NCBI GenBank assembly: GCA_029817715.1
Contig: JARUPY010000049.1
Span: 62,001-126,000, forward strand
DNA from: Melastoma dodecandrum
Lineage: Eukaryota > Streptophyta > Magnoliopsida > Myrtales > Melastomataceae
Reading direction: 5' to 3'
DNA: 64,000 nucleotides
Below are positions 26,001-37,092 of this stretch, one piece after another; position 1 is the stretch's first letter, and each line of letters begins with the position of its first letter. The notes beneath the pieces were generated by a model. It was not told the origin of the DNA. It saw nothing but the letters and a program-made list of their open reading frames with translations, and did no database searches. Made by a program: the position numbers and the translations under genes.

Positions 26001-27759
26001 AACACCTGAACACAACCAAATATCATAATCAAAATGTCATGTTCAACATAAACAATAATATCTTTGACCGATGATTTCTAGAAAAGAGTTAAAATCTCTT
26101 ATCAATAACAGTATCAGCCAAAAGTACTGGAACCAGTTAATTTTTCAAGGAATGCTCTGACATACTTCATAAACCTTCCTGCGGTCATGGAGAAGGTGTT
26201 GTTGTTCAAGTCCATTCACCAAGAAAGGCCTACAGTATGAAAAAGCAAATAAGTGAAAGACCACACCATTATCTTTCTGCAGTAGGATTAAGGTTCATAT
26301 ACTAAATTGAATTTTCTACAAAGAATCTAGAGTTAAACCACAAAGAAACATCACATTCCCCTACAAGCCACATATGGGGACATATTCGGTCGAATCAAAG
26401 AATATCAAGATGAACTACTCCACATTTTGGCTAAAGTGGCAGCACAAATTTAAAAAAGAAATTCAAAAATGGAAGGGCTGAATTCTAAGGGTGAAGAAAG
26501 GATGCATACTGAGTATTTCTGCTTACTCCTTGTACTAATAATAAGTCAGCATAAGAGGCAACACCGTACAGCAAAGAAATGAGATTTTTTTTTATAAAAA
26601 TGCAGATGAATATATGACCAGGAAGGTCCGATGTGGGAGAAAGGGAACTCACTTTCTCAGGGCAACATATGCCTCTGCCTTTTTGAGGGGATATCCAGAT
26701 GAATAGAATGCAATCAAGCAATCGCAGATCGGCCAACTGAAGGGTGCAGAAAAGGACCGATCAGATGCAGAAAAGACATGCTATGCTTTCTTTGTTTAGG
26801 TCTCCAGCAACTAAAAAAACATGCAGATGATTACTGTTTATAATTCCTTATAGTGAAACTAAGCGTAAAAGTTGGTGGACTGCATTTCAATTTGTAATGC
26901 GACCAACATACTGAGAAGTCAAGCAGATAATATTTCTCCTGTTTCAGATGAAACAGAAAACGAGAATCACGAAGGAACTTAAATGATGGGCTGTGGCAAC
27001 TGCAAAATCATGAAAAAGTCACCTTTCCACTGGTTCTTCGAGAATGACCTTGTCCCCGAATATGAATATCTACAGATCAAAGAAAAGAGTACAGAGAGAA
27101 ATTAGTACAATCATAGTTGTCCGCAAGTCCAAGTTCTCCAACAAACATCCACTCAGCAAACAGGCAATAACAGCTCAGGTTCTCTTAATGTAAAAATTTT
27201 GAACAGTGAAATGGACTCTCAGAGGCCCAGCCAATTGCTGGATTTCATTAAAACCATCACTTATAAGCATGAAGTCCCTTTAGTAATCAGTATCAGTCAT
27301 GAATAGTCCAATATTTTAGCAGGCTCGGCAGTGATAATTCAAGAAAGGACAATGAATAAAACCAAATTGAATTGCACACAAGAAAGCGACGAATTTTCTT
27401 TCACTAACAACTTCTCCTAAGAAAAGGAAAATGCTCCAGGGGAAACATTAATTATTCCAGAATCCAAAGCGGTCAGGCAAAATGTACCTCGAATTCCCCG
27501 AACAACCGCAGCCTATTCAGTATTTCAGTCATAGGTGCAGACAACACCTAAAAAGCAAAAATCAACATTTCAGCCTTGAAACTGATCCCGCACCGGACAA
27601 GCAGGATGAGGTGAGAAAACACGACCATAAACAAAATTTCACGAACGGGATAGAAAAGCAACCATCGCAGTAACGTCTCTCTCGTGTCCAAATCCACATC
27701 TCATCCATCCTCACCTTTTTCTCCAAAACGCAAAGACCAACGCTAATTTTCTCCTCCAT
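15781..27759 (-). CDS. VIH: Inositol hexakisphosphate / diphosphoinositol-pentakisphosphate kinase (VIH, PPIP5K)
   Basis: This cytosolic bifunctional enzyme makes and breaks the inositol pyrophosphate InsP8 used in phosphate sensing and jasmonate signalling (known for VIH1/2). I could place 30 exons from 27759 down to 15781: the first 27759-27715 ([15 protein letters not shown]), the last 16053-15781. Their lengths sum to exactly 1043 codons, so the gene is intact at 1042 residues (Arabidopsis VIH about 1050). The N-terminal ATP-grasp kinase shows [46 protein letters not shown] and [12 protein letters not shown]. The C-terminal histidine-phosphatase domain starts with [14 protein letters not shown] at about residue 363 and includes [19 protein letters not shown] and [12 protein letters not shown]. 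Two usually constant positions differ: [10 protein letters not shown] (normally RFWKPF) and HAGSKQAEELG (normally HAGRKQ). Confidence 0.96.
22977..23016. repeat. Poly-C run of 40 bases in a VIH intron
   Basis: Forty consecutive C, reading as G40 in the VIH transcript, between the exons at 22620-22705 and 23426-23500. Such tracts can form G-quadruplexes or i-motifs and are also a common site of assembly error. Confidence 0.9.
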
Positions 27760-28201
27760 TTCAACCGCCACATCCACCACGACAATTTTCCCACACGACG
27801 ATTCCAATAAAACCTCACACCCGACGATCAATCCTCACTGCAAGACATCAAGAACATCAAAATAAACAACGTGCATTACCCCCTACCTGTGAAAGCGAAT
27901 CCCGGAGACAAAGAAACAAAACAAAAAAATCAAGAACCGCCGCCGAAAACAAACAAGAAATCCAAAAGAAACAAACCTGACGGCGCCGACTCCAAGAAGC
28001 GACGGTGAAGCTGCACGGTCGAAGAGAGACGGCGAGAAACGCCCTCCAATCGGACCTTTTTCTTTTCCGACGAACAGTAACGAGCGAGTGCGCGCCTCGA
28101 CGAGACGAGGCTCCGATCGGTCGACAAAAACAGAAAACAAAAAAGTAAAAAGATGGTGGGGTGGGAGTGAGATACCTGAGATTCTAGAATATGCAGATTT
28201 T

Positions 28202-28213
28202 TATATATATATA
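28202..28213 (-). promoter_or_regulatory. Possible TATA box of VIH
   Basis: A TATATATATATA tract lies about 440 bp upstream of the VIH ATG. A 5' leader of this size, possibly with an intron, is plausible. No transcript evidence is available from sequence alone. Confidence 0.4.
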
Positions 28214-29471
28214 GTGGGGTTGGGATCATGATGATGATGTGGAAAGTATGGGACCAAAAAAGATTTAGCATAACGCAAATAATAATAAATTCTCCCCTCT
28301 TCCTATAATTGTGATGGTTCTGCTTTTTTATTATTTTATTTCGAGCACAAAAAGATGTTTGGGGAAATGTTTTTTTTTTTTAATCATAGCGTTTGACTTC
28401 CACCCCATAATCATGTTAAATATGATGATTTCGTTACTACAGTTAATCAAAACCCTTTTCGTCTCCCTGATCATCTACTTTATTAGGAGAGATTAACATT
28501 CCAAGTGATATCTTTGCGGTTTAAGCATGAGCTGATTTCATTTTGAAATAATAATGAAGTTTCCTTTACGAGTTTATCCTTACTTGCAATTGATTAAGAA
28601 TCTAATTGGGATTAAGAAAATGACGGGTGTCAGGTCAGGTTCAATATTCTTACGTCAGCTTTATTAGTGATTAAGTAACTAATCAAATAAAGTCAACGTC
28701 CAACGATCTTATTTATGGTCAAGAAAAGATCTAAAAATGATCTGATATTCCATTTAGATATACACATTCGATTAATAGAATCGCATAGAAACTAAAAAGG
28801 CATATTTTTTTTTAAAGAAAGAAAATTCTTTTTTTTTTAGCTCTTGTTGCCTAAAAGCACAAGAAATCCGAAAGGCTAGGAGTTTAATGATCTGTATGAG
28901 TATGAGAAATATGATTTTTGCATGGTACCCCAAATAATATTAGCTCGGTGGAGGTCACGACGTGTCCGCTCATGGGCCGAATGTGTTCTCATGGCACAAT
29001 CATTGTCTTTGTCCATAATCATTTTTTGTTTTCTAAATTCCTCATCATTGCTATTTGCGAATGGAGTTCCCTTTCAACACGTGCAGGAGAAAACAGACAA
29101 CCCACGTGGTTAACGTTGTTATCTTTAGTAAGTCTTACCGTGGAAGTAAGATAGAAGAAGTCTTACCGTGGAAGTAAGATAGAAGAAAAAGTATGTGACT
29201 TAGGCATCTGTCGAGGTTTGTGTAGGTTTTCTACGGTCAGCTAAAAATATGTGCATTTATATCGTGTTCTTACGTCGCATGTAAAAGTTCGAATCATCGT
29301 TACTCTCTCTGAGAGATTGAGGAAAACTTTCCGTGTGTGGACCGACCACATATAACTGGTGTTGATACCAAAACCCTACTTCCGTACTGTTATCTTTGTT
29401 TCGATTAGCGTGTTCATAAGGATTGGGCTCTTGCATCATGGGCCAATGCGTCCTTCATGGTATCGTGGTTA
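28214..29471. other. Intergenic region with a small tandem duplication
   Basis: No gene recognised. Around 29128-29187 a ~30-bp unit containing GTCTTACCGTGGAAGTAAG occurs twice in tandem. The remainder is AT-rich and featureless to me. Confidence 0.5.
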
Positions 29472-29481
29472 GAATCTTGTC

Positions 29482-30086
29482 GAGCTTTGTTCCTTAATGA
29501 CGTCATTTGGCAAAATATTTTGCCAAATGACGCATTAATGAAAATAATTCGCCAACTAACCCATCAAAGTCGGCCTTACAAAGGCCGACTTCGGTTCACA
29601 AGAAAGTCGGAATTTGTAAGGCCGATTTCAGTTTTCCAGAACGGAAGTCGGCCTTACAAAGGCCGACTTTCCCAGACTTAGAAAAATTTTGACAAACGAA
29701 GTGAGGGGCAACGCATTAAGGAAGTCGGCCTTTGTAAGGCCGACTTCGGTTTTGACGAATGAAAGTCGGCCTTACAAAGGCCGACTTCCTCGTGTTAATT
29801 TTTTTTTTGCCTTTGAATTAAAAAAAAAAATTGCCTAAGGGATGTCGGCGCCGACTTCCCATTAAATATTTTTTTTTGTCTTAAAAAAAAAAGAAAAAAA
29901 AAAGGTAAGTGAGGAAGTCGGCCTTTGTAAGGCCGACTTTCCTCGTGTGAATTTTTTTTTTTTACGAAGTGTAGAGAAGTCGGCCTTACAAAGGCCGACT
30001 TTAGTGGGTTAGTTCGCGAATTATTTTCATTAATGCGTCATTTGACGAAATATTTTGTCAAATGACGTCATTAATGAACAAAACTC
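29482..30086. mobile_element. Foldback Mutator-like MITE, copy 2
   Basis: This 605-bp relative of 11899-12413 has termini GAGCTTTGTTC and GAACAAAACTC and a perfect 10-bp target duplication GAATCTTGTC at 29472-29481 and 30087-30096. Both termini carry TGACGTCA followed by further inverted sequence (GGCAAAATATTTTGCC on the left). The interior again consists of several ~25-bp palindromes (AAGTCGGCC, centre, GGCCGACTT), with A and T runs between. It ends about 370 bp before the ATG of the LBD gene. Confidence 0.9.
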
Positions 30087-30452
30087 GAATCTTGTCTGTG
30101 TTTTTCGGGTTAGTGTATTTGTCTTACTGTTGACTACGTCTCTAGTGTTAAGAGAGACGATTATTCTTTTCCTTATCTCACTTTTTGAACCTCTTTTTGA
30201 ATTATTCAAAAAGGTATTTAAATTTTGTGGAAGATATGGGGAGATTTATAAGTTGGATATTAGTTATATTAACCATAAAAAATCAGTAACAATATCTGAT
30301 TTTTATTGTTGTTTGCTTAGTATTTTATTTAGATTCTCTTTAAAAAGATTTGACAAATTTACAAAGCGAGATCTCCACGTAAACGGAAATCGCTTTAACC
30401 TATCTATTTATATCCGATGTTTTCTAATCTAATACGTGTTTTTTGTTTCGGA

Positions 30453-30989
30453 ATGAATAGAAGAGGGGGTGCGAGTTTAGCGTGTGCTGCCTGTAAACAC
30501 CAAAGGCGAAAGTGTGTTCCAGGCTGCTTCTTCTTTAAGTATTTCCCGGCCGATCAACCACAGGTCTTTCAGAACGCGCTTCGCCTGTTTGGGGTGAGGA
30601 ATATGTTGAATTTGATGAAGGGCGTACCTCTACAGCTTAGGGACGAGGCGATGGCATCGGTGATCTACGAATCCAATATGCGGGCGCTTTATCCCGTGCA
30701 CGGTACTTGTGTTGTCCTTCGTCATCTGTACCGTCGAGAGCAACAACTAGCAGAGGAGCTCGTCAAAGTTCAGACATTAACCGCTTCTCTTAAGGAGGAA
30801 GCATTGAAACTTCCAGATATTGTCAATTTTTCTTCTTCTTCTCATCTTTCTAGACGGAATGTAGAAACGAATTTGAGTTCGGACATGATTTTCGTACCTC
30901 TAGTTAATTTTGACGCCACATGTTTTGCAAATTCTCCAATTCCTTATATGAAGATGGCAAATTCTCTTAAGAGTGACGAATTCATCTAG
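30453..30989 (+). CDS. LOB-domain (LBD) transcription factor, single exon
   Basis: LBD proteins are plant-specific DNA-binding regulators of organ boundaries, pollen and lateral organs. The 178-residue frame starts MNRRGGASLACAAC. It has the diagnostic C-x2-C-x6-C-x3-C zinc motif (Cys 11, 14, 21, 25), then a GAS-like block (YFPADQPQVFQNALRLFGVRN) and a coiled-coil-like segment (LRHLYRREQQLAEELVKV). ACKHQRRKC and FQNALRLFGV resemble the LBD22/LBD27 branch. A start 12 codons upstream (30417) is possible, but 30453 matches family N termini better. A weak TATA (TATTTATA, about 30402) leaves only a short leader. Most LBD genes have one intron; none is needed here. The C-terminal third is not recognisable. 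Confidence 0.85.
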   Translation: MNRRGGASLACAACKHQRRKCVPGCFFFKYFPADQPQVFQNALRLFGVRNMLNLMKGVPLQLRDEAMASVIYESNMRALYPVHGTCVVLRHLYRREQQLAEELVKVQTLTASLKEEALKLPDIVNFSSSSHLSRRNVETNLSSDMIFVPLVNFDATCFANSPIPYMKMANSLKSDEFI

Positions 30990-30999
30990 CATGCATCAT

Positions 31000-31090
31000 T
31001 TCATTATCATTTCCATCATCATTTCCATTATCATTTCCATTATTATTTTCATTATGATTTCCATTATTATTTTTATTTTCATTGTTAATA
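31000..31090. repeat. Low-complexity TTTCCATTATCA-type tandem repeat
   Basis: Imperfect tandem ATTTCCATTATC/ATC units directly after the LBD stop codon, probably in its 3' untranslated region. Confidence 0.75.
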
Positions 31091-31446
31091 TTTTTATTAT
31101 CTAAGACATAGAAATTTGTCTATATTTATCAAATTTCATTTAAGTTTTTTTGAGAATTATTTTAAAATTTATTAATCTAAAATAAATTAATAAAGGCTTA
31201 AAATTTAATATGAATTAAGGGTTGAGATGACTACGAGTGTTGGGGAGATGGAATGAACAATCATATATATACACAATAAAAAACAAAATTTTGAATAAAA
31301 ATTTAAATTTGGTGAATTTTCGAATCATTTTCTCTAAAAACTTTAAGTTAGAGACTTCTTTGAGTTCAAATTTTTAATATTTGGCAAAATATTTTAATTA
31401 CTTACTAACGACAACACCGAGTTGATGAATTAAAAGGAAAAAATAA

Positions 31447-31676
31447 GTTAGCATGTTTTTCGTCCATCGGAACTGGGTCTAGATTCCACAGGCCATCCGC
31501 TCTTCCCGGCCAGGCGGCAGGATGAACTGTAGAGGTGAGTAGCCGCTGCGAGAAGACATGCGTAACAAGAGTCAACACTGTTGATGTCACCGTAGAGAAG
31601 GTGAAGGCAGCTTAGATCATGAACCAGGCATATCCTTCCTCCATGAGCATAACAACCAACAAGCACCTAAAAAACC
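31447..31676 (-). other. Orphan exon-like frame downstream of the RsmD-like gene
   Basis: After a T-rich splice acceptor (TTTTTTAG) the frame reads VLVGCYAHGGRICLVHDL and stays open for about 70 codons to a stop. It is not needed by the RsmD-like gene, which already has a complete last exon. I do not recognise a family. It may be an alternative last exon, a gene fragment or chance. Confidence 0.25.
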
Positions 31677-32789
31677 GGGGTAGCTGCAAAACTCAGGGGT
31701 CCTAAGGATGAGAGATGAGCATATACGTGGACAGTATGGCAAGCACGCCCCGCCATCAGATGCCGGTGGCCATGCCACGAGGGAAAGAATATCAGAACTA
31801 TGTCTGAACAGAAATGAATGGTGGGAGAACTAAGGAAGTGCTTCAGCTGGAAGCAGGCGATCCCACAGTCTGGGCTGTGGTACTTTCCTGTTTAACAGCA
31901 TGTAATGACATGACATGCCAATTTGCAGCAGCAGCAGTCAGAATGTAATGAACAGCCATCGTTCATTATGCAGAAGAGAATGTAGAAAGGGTATCCTCAG
32001 ACCACTGGTGCGATTTATGCAAGAACTTCTGATTATGACTTCACATCCAGACACTTTTGTACATAACAACAGTTTTATATCAACTGCTAGCACAAGAAGT
32101 TCCTCCAATGCTCACCTACTTCACTTCTGGTTCCTAGATCATTCCGATCTCTATTCATCATGAATTGCGTTCTATCACATACTTGTGTAACAAACAAACA
32201 AAACCAATGCCAAGTAATCCCCTGTTGTAGCTCGGATTTCTAGAAAGTTTAACTCCTCGATGTATATCATTGTAGGAATACCAGGATAAATCACATATTA
32301 GTATACATATACCGGCCTCATTCATCCACTCACACAGGAAGAACCGAGGCACATATCATGGCTAAAGTAAAAAACTGCAACATCGTTCAGGCCTCATTCA
32401 TCCACATCCAAGGACCTACACCATTTTCACTATGTAAGCGAAGCCAATCACCTTAAAACTTGGGGAGAGCAGTCCTATCAGTGAGTAGTTTCAAAAAACT
32501 GTCGACCTTCTGCATGAAGAAAAGCATCCGCAGCAAAAGATCATAAACCCTCATCACCGGCTACTTGACAAAAGCAACCCCTTCAACTATCAACTTGATT
32601 TCTTCATTCCCTTTTTCTCTGGACCCACTGAGGTCCATATATGGCCAAATTGGTCCGGCCAAAACGTCGGTCAGTGATCTGTAGTCACAATCCCAGATAG
32701 GTGTAAGCTCCGAATGAATATTAAGCGAATTAAACCACACTCGCTAAGCTTTAATACAACATGACATAAACCGATTCCTAAACACCAGT

Positions 32790-35205
32790 TCAAGGAGGTG
32801 TCCTGGCTAGATAATTGCGGATAACTCTCTGAAAAAGAATTATCATATCGAATTTAAAATAAAAAGTAACGGTCCACTCTAATTGAAGTAAACTAGTCAG
32901 TTTTATTTCCTTAGAAAATGAAATGAAACTAATTTTCTGTTTCCAATATGTGATTTTCAGAACAATTTGTTTGGCATGACATTTTCCAAGACAAGTACAT
33001 TTTTACAATACGTTATAAGCACTCAGCGAAGTACTATTGGTTCTTTACATAAAATACCTTTGTAAGGCATCCACACGAGTCGAGCATATCAGTTCCCAAA
33101 GGATACTCCACCAGCTGCAGAAGTAACAAACAACCAACAACATAAGACAAAGCATGGGTGAGTCGGAATACACATCCTTAGCACACGCAAAAACTTACAA
33201 TAAAAGAGTCTTCCCCTATCAGAACTGATTTTGATATCTGATCCATGAGCACCCCATAGTCAACTTGGGTATATGGAGGCGTCACACTGACATAGTCGAA
33301 GGGGCCCTTGCTACCTGTCGAGGCCAAGATTCTAATCAACAAAGACCCATAAGATACAATGTCTATGGTCAAACCCATGACAACAGAAACATTGGACCAT
33401 CAAGCAAAACTGTTAGGCCACAAACTTGTTATTTATCTCAATGTACGTCTGATTATATTACCTCTGGACTAGCACATCTCTGTCGAGAATAAAAAAGAAA
33501 AGGAGTACCTGCAAGCTGTCCCGCACGAGCAAAAAAGTCTTCCATACGAACTGTATGTATTGTGGCAGCTTCAAGAAATCCAGTGCACTCCAAATTCGGG
33601 CGTAATACATCAGAAACAACCCATGGATCCATTTCAACAAAGTGCACCTAGAAATAGTACAATTATGTAAAGATACTGTTTTGACCCATTAGAAGGAGCT
33701 GGACATTAGCTAAGCAGCAATTTTCTTGAAATCAGATATCAGTTCATAGTTATACTATGATTTAAACCAATATCTGCCACTATTATTTAAAACATCCCAA
33801 GTAGAGCCAAACCTCTACACTAATCGACAGAAGGGAAAGATTTACTCATCCGACGATATGCAAGTGTGCACCAATTTATCATCATTCATACTTATATTAC
33901 CTGAGAACAACCACGACTAATTGCTTCAATGCCCACTGAACCAGTGCCACTGTACAAATCTAACCAGCGACCTGGTCTTAAAGCAGCAGGAGATCCCCCA
34001 GCAGACTGTAGATATGAGAGAGAACATGATCAATGGAGGAAAGGAAATAAAAATGTAGAAAACACTGCTCCCGGAATCTAGGGGTAGACATCACAACTTT
34101 ATTACAGAATGAACTATTCAAGTGACACCTGCAATATAGCAAATGCTGCTCCTTTAACAACTTCCATCATCGGTCGCACATCCATCCCCTGAGGGGATAG
34201 CAACTTTTTTCTCCGTGCCTTCCCTCCAAGTACCTGGAAGAAATGGTAAACCTTAACCTGAGTAAGATGCAAGAGGGATGTGAAGACAATGGCCGGGTTC
34301 AGCTCATCATGTACAACCAATCCTTGGAGACAAAAGATTCTTTATATATATTACTAACATGATCGAGCACTGTATAAGAAAATCACAAATGGATCCAGCG
34401 AGCTGAAGGCAATAACAGCGAAGCGCACAGTGTATAGTCCAGAGTATGATTTTGGTTAGTCGGGAGAGCCAGCAAATTTCCTGGCCATTTTGAAGCTCTT
34501 TGACAACATCAATAAAATGATTGTATTTAACAACCAGTCACAAACTATTAAGAAGCTACTTCATTTGCGTTTACCACCGGCATTCCGTGCGTGGCCCTCT
34601 AATTCAAAAATGCATCACTACTCTGAGAGGCAATTAGTCAAAGAAAAATAGCCAAAAATAACCTGAAGTAACTTATGAGTGGTCCGCGGTGGCGACACTG
34701 GAGCTGCATCATCGTCCACTTCTAATCTTTTTCTGCCTCTTCCCGTCCCCGTCTCTTCCTTGCTCCTCCTCGTCTAATCAAGCACAAACGAGCGTCAAAT
34801 CGCACAGAAGAACTTCGTCACTCGACCAAACGAAAAACTACAATCACCTTTGGTCCGGAATTCGACAAGAACTCGTCCGGATCGAGACCGTAACTCTCGA
34901 GCAGCTCCCTCTTCTCCTCCCTCGCAAGCGCCTTCTCTGCATGCAACAGTCGCAAACCAAAAATGCTAAGAACCGAAAGAACTCCTCCTATACCGCCAAA
35001 ATTAACCGAAAGAGGTATTCCAACGCTTACTGGCACAAACGACGGCGGCGCTGCGGGCATGGCCGCGAGAGATTCTTGAAGCAGGAGCAAACAACAACGG
35101 CTGAGGAGGAATTGGAAAAGACGGCGTTGAAGGCGTCAGTTTTGGGCTGGCACTGGTGTGAACAGCGGCGATGATCGGGGGGAAGCACGCCGGCGTCCCC
35201 GCCAT
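32790..35205 (-). CDS. RSMD: RsmD-type 16S rRNA (guanine-N2) methyltransferase, organelle-targeted
   Basis: This is the plant homologue of bacterial RsmD, which makes m2G in 16S rRNA; the Arabidopsis protein acts in chloroplast ribosome biogenesis (known). Nine exons, 35205-35031, 34936-34848, 34773-34663, 34233-34129, 34005-33901, 33647-33509, 33314-33199, 33114-33058 and 32828-32790, give a continuous 311-residue frame. A Ser/Pro/Ala-rich N terminus looks like a transit peptide. The Rossmann core has MDVRPMMEVVKGAAF, the SAM-binding LDLYSGTGSVGIEA (about residues 175-188) and VHFVEMDPWVV. The catalytic D/N-PPY motif appears as VTPPY, as I recall for plant members. The last exon (13 codons) rests only on a good acceptor and phase, so the extreme C terminus is less certain. 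Confidence 0.88.
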
Positions 35206-35637
35206 GTTCTCCGGGGAGCTTCGGTGGCGCAAACTGGACTGAATGTTAATATCTTAACGCGACGAGGAAGATAAGCTTAGTATAAATTAATTTACGCAAG
35301 TTGGTCCTTAAACTTATTATTTCATTTCAATTTTTGTCATATCCGTAATTCCTACTTGCCAAGATGTTCTCCTTAAAACATGGTGGAAGTCATCGGCAAA
35401 CGATCGATGAGACGAAGTAATCATTCCTTTAAAGCCGAGCTGGATGCAACGACGGCACACATCGTATCATGTGGCTGATAACTGCGTGATCTGCTTTGAG
35501 GCAATCCGGCCAGTTCTCGTCCTACTGTTATGACAGAATTGCCTAGAGGTAAAGCTATGGCTTAGTACAAAGAGTTGTCCGTAAAATTGACAGGTAAGAA
35601 CAAGTGGCAAAACGATGGAACTTAGAATCTGTTCAAG

Positions 35638-35820
35638 TCAGGCGTCCTTCGCAGATGAGCATATGCTGCAGCTCTTCCTACAGTAGTATCCTTGGTATTG
35701 CTCGGCACCAACCATGAACAGGGGACTTTTTCGTACTTGTGGACTTGTGCCCGGACAATTTGCATAAAGATCGGTGCAATCTCTGACCCAAGGTTCTCCA
35801 CCCCGGAACATGAGTGTCAC
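35638..35820 (-). pseudogene. Cys-rich C-terminal exon of prolyl 4-hydroxylase type (ShK-like fold)
   Basis: The frame CTDLYANCP, SPLFMVGAEQYQGYYCRKSCSIC resembles the six-Cys ShK-like tail of plant prolyl 4-hydroxylases, which modify cell-wall proteins in the ER/Golgi. It follows an acceptor-like CCACAG. No catalytic (HxD..H) exons were found upstream, so this is probably a gene remnant. Confidence 0.45.
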
Positions 35821-36148
35821 TGTGGATCCACTCGGTGGCCGGCCGTAGTCTGGTTATAGCTTGGCCGAGAACAAGAAGATTTAAGGAAGAAAGGAAACCA
35901 CGAGACAGTCTGGTTTTCGCCACTGCAGACTGGAAAGGACTAATGGGCCAAGGACAGGCTATGGTTTCGGGTCTAAAGGAAACTGGCCTGCGAAACAGGG
36001 AACTAAGATGGCCATTTAGCGTGCAACATTCTCATAGGTGATGAAATTTGAAACCAGATGAGAATCCCAGTTGGATATTGAGATGGGCATGACTTAGTTA
36101 AGGTGATTTTTCATAGGTTGCTGGGTATCTATCTATGCTGACACAGGG

Positions 36149-36496
36149 AAGCCTGGCTTTTACGACGTAAGCCTGGTTGATGGTTACAACCTCACCACGA
36201 CTGTCACAATGAAGCCATCGTCACAGAAATGTACAGTCACCGGGTGCTCGAAGGACCTCAACAGCCTGTTGCCAGACGAACTCCGAGTTCACAACCAAAA
36301 AGGTGAAGTCGTGCCCGGTACCCCTGATAAATGCGGGCCTAGTGTCTACTCCAAGATACTTAAGGATGCTTGCCCTAGCTACTACAGTTATGCTTACGAC
36401 TTACCCTCACCACTGACGAGTTGTGCATCTACGGAGTTTGTGATCAGTCTGTCCTCCCAACTGGGGGGAGATCAAAATCTCATGGATGAAGCTTGA
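36149..36496 (+). pseudogene. Thaumatin-like (PR-5) protein fragment
   Basis: The frame KPGFYDVSLVDGYNL, then TGCSKDLNSLLPDELRV, then CGPSVYSKILKDACPSYYSY and DLPSPLTSCASTEFVI, is the C-terminal half of a secreted thaumatin-like protein. The usual segment between the conserved EVV and PDKCGPS blocks (several disulfide Cys) is missing, and the N-terminal half is not recognisable upstream. The tail reads into unrelated sequence before a stop. I read it as a truncated pseudogene. Confidence 0.75.
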
Positions 36497-37092
36497 TCTT
36501 TGGCTTGGCAACATTGTTGGTAGTCGATTTATTTCTTACACCTTATGTCGAATGTTTAGGTTTTAAGAAAGAAATATCTTATTTAGTGAACAATGATACA
36601 TATGACAACTTTAAGAAGATTATAAGTTATTCTGATCAGGTTCTATACTATAATTTGAATACATTGATCAATATGCTAATGTATAGTTCACAATCTTTTT
36701 GCATTCATTAATGTAAATTTCATATATACTCGAATATGAATAAGAAATATGAGAATTTTTCATTACTACATTATGTTGCGTGTTCCGAATGATACAAAGA
36801 GTACCTAAAAAATTTTGAACTGAAGTTTATATAACCTGCTGTCAAAGTAAATGAGCTCACAAATGCAATCCATCAGTCATTGCAGATGCATGGGAAAAAG
36901 CCTCTCAGCTAAAACTCAATCTTACAAGGTACTACGCAGGTACCTAAAAGAGAAATACATCACAAATCATCAAGTAGATGACGCTAATGGTCGTGAGAAG
37001 AAATTCAGAGGCGATGAACCACAATGGAGCCATGTTAGTTAAGGAAACGGCTCTTATTGCAAGTCGATCAGAGAACTAGGAGTGGGTATTGG

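Noticed and set aside
27883..28271. Minus-strand frames upstream of VIH
   Set aside because: They lie in the expected VIH 5' leader and promoter and show no recognisable protein content.
29280..29320. GTTCGAATC resembling a tRNA B box
   Set aside because: No matching A box or cloverleaf could be formed around it, so I do not call a tRNA or SINE.
34689..35174. 161-codon plus-strand frame
   Set aside because: It is the antisense shadow of the first exons of the RsmD-like gene and has no family signal.
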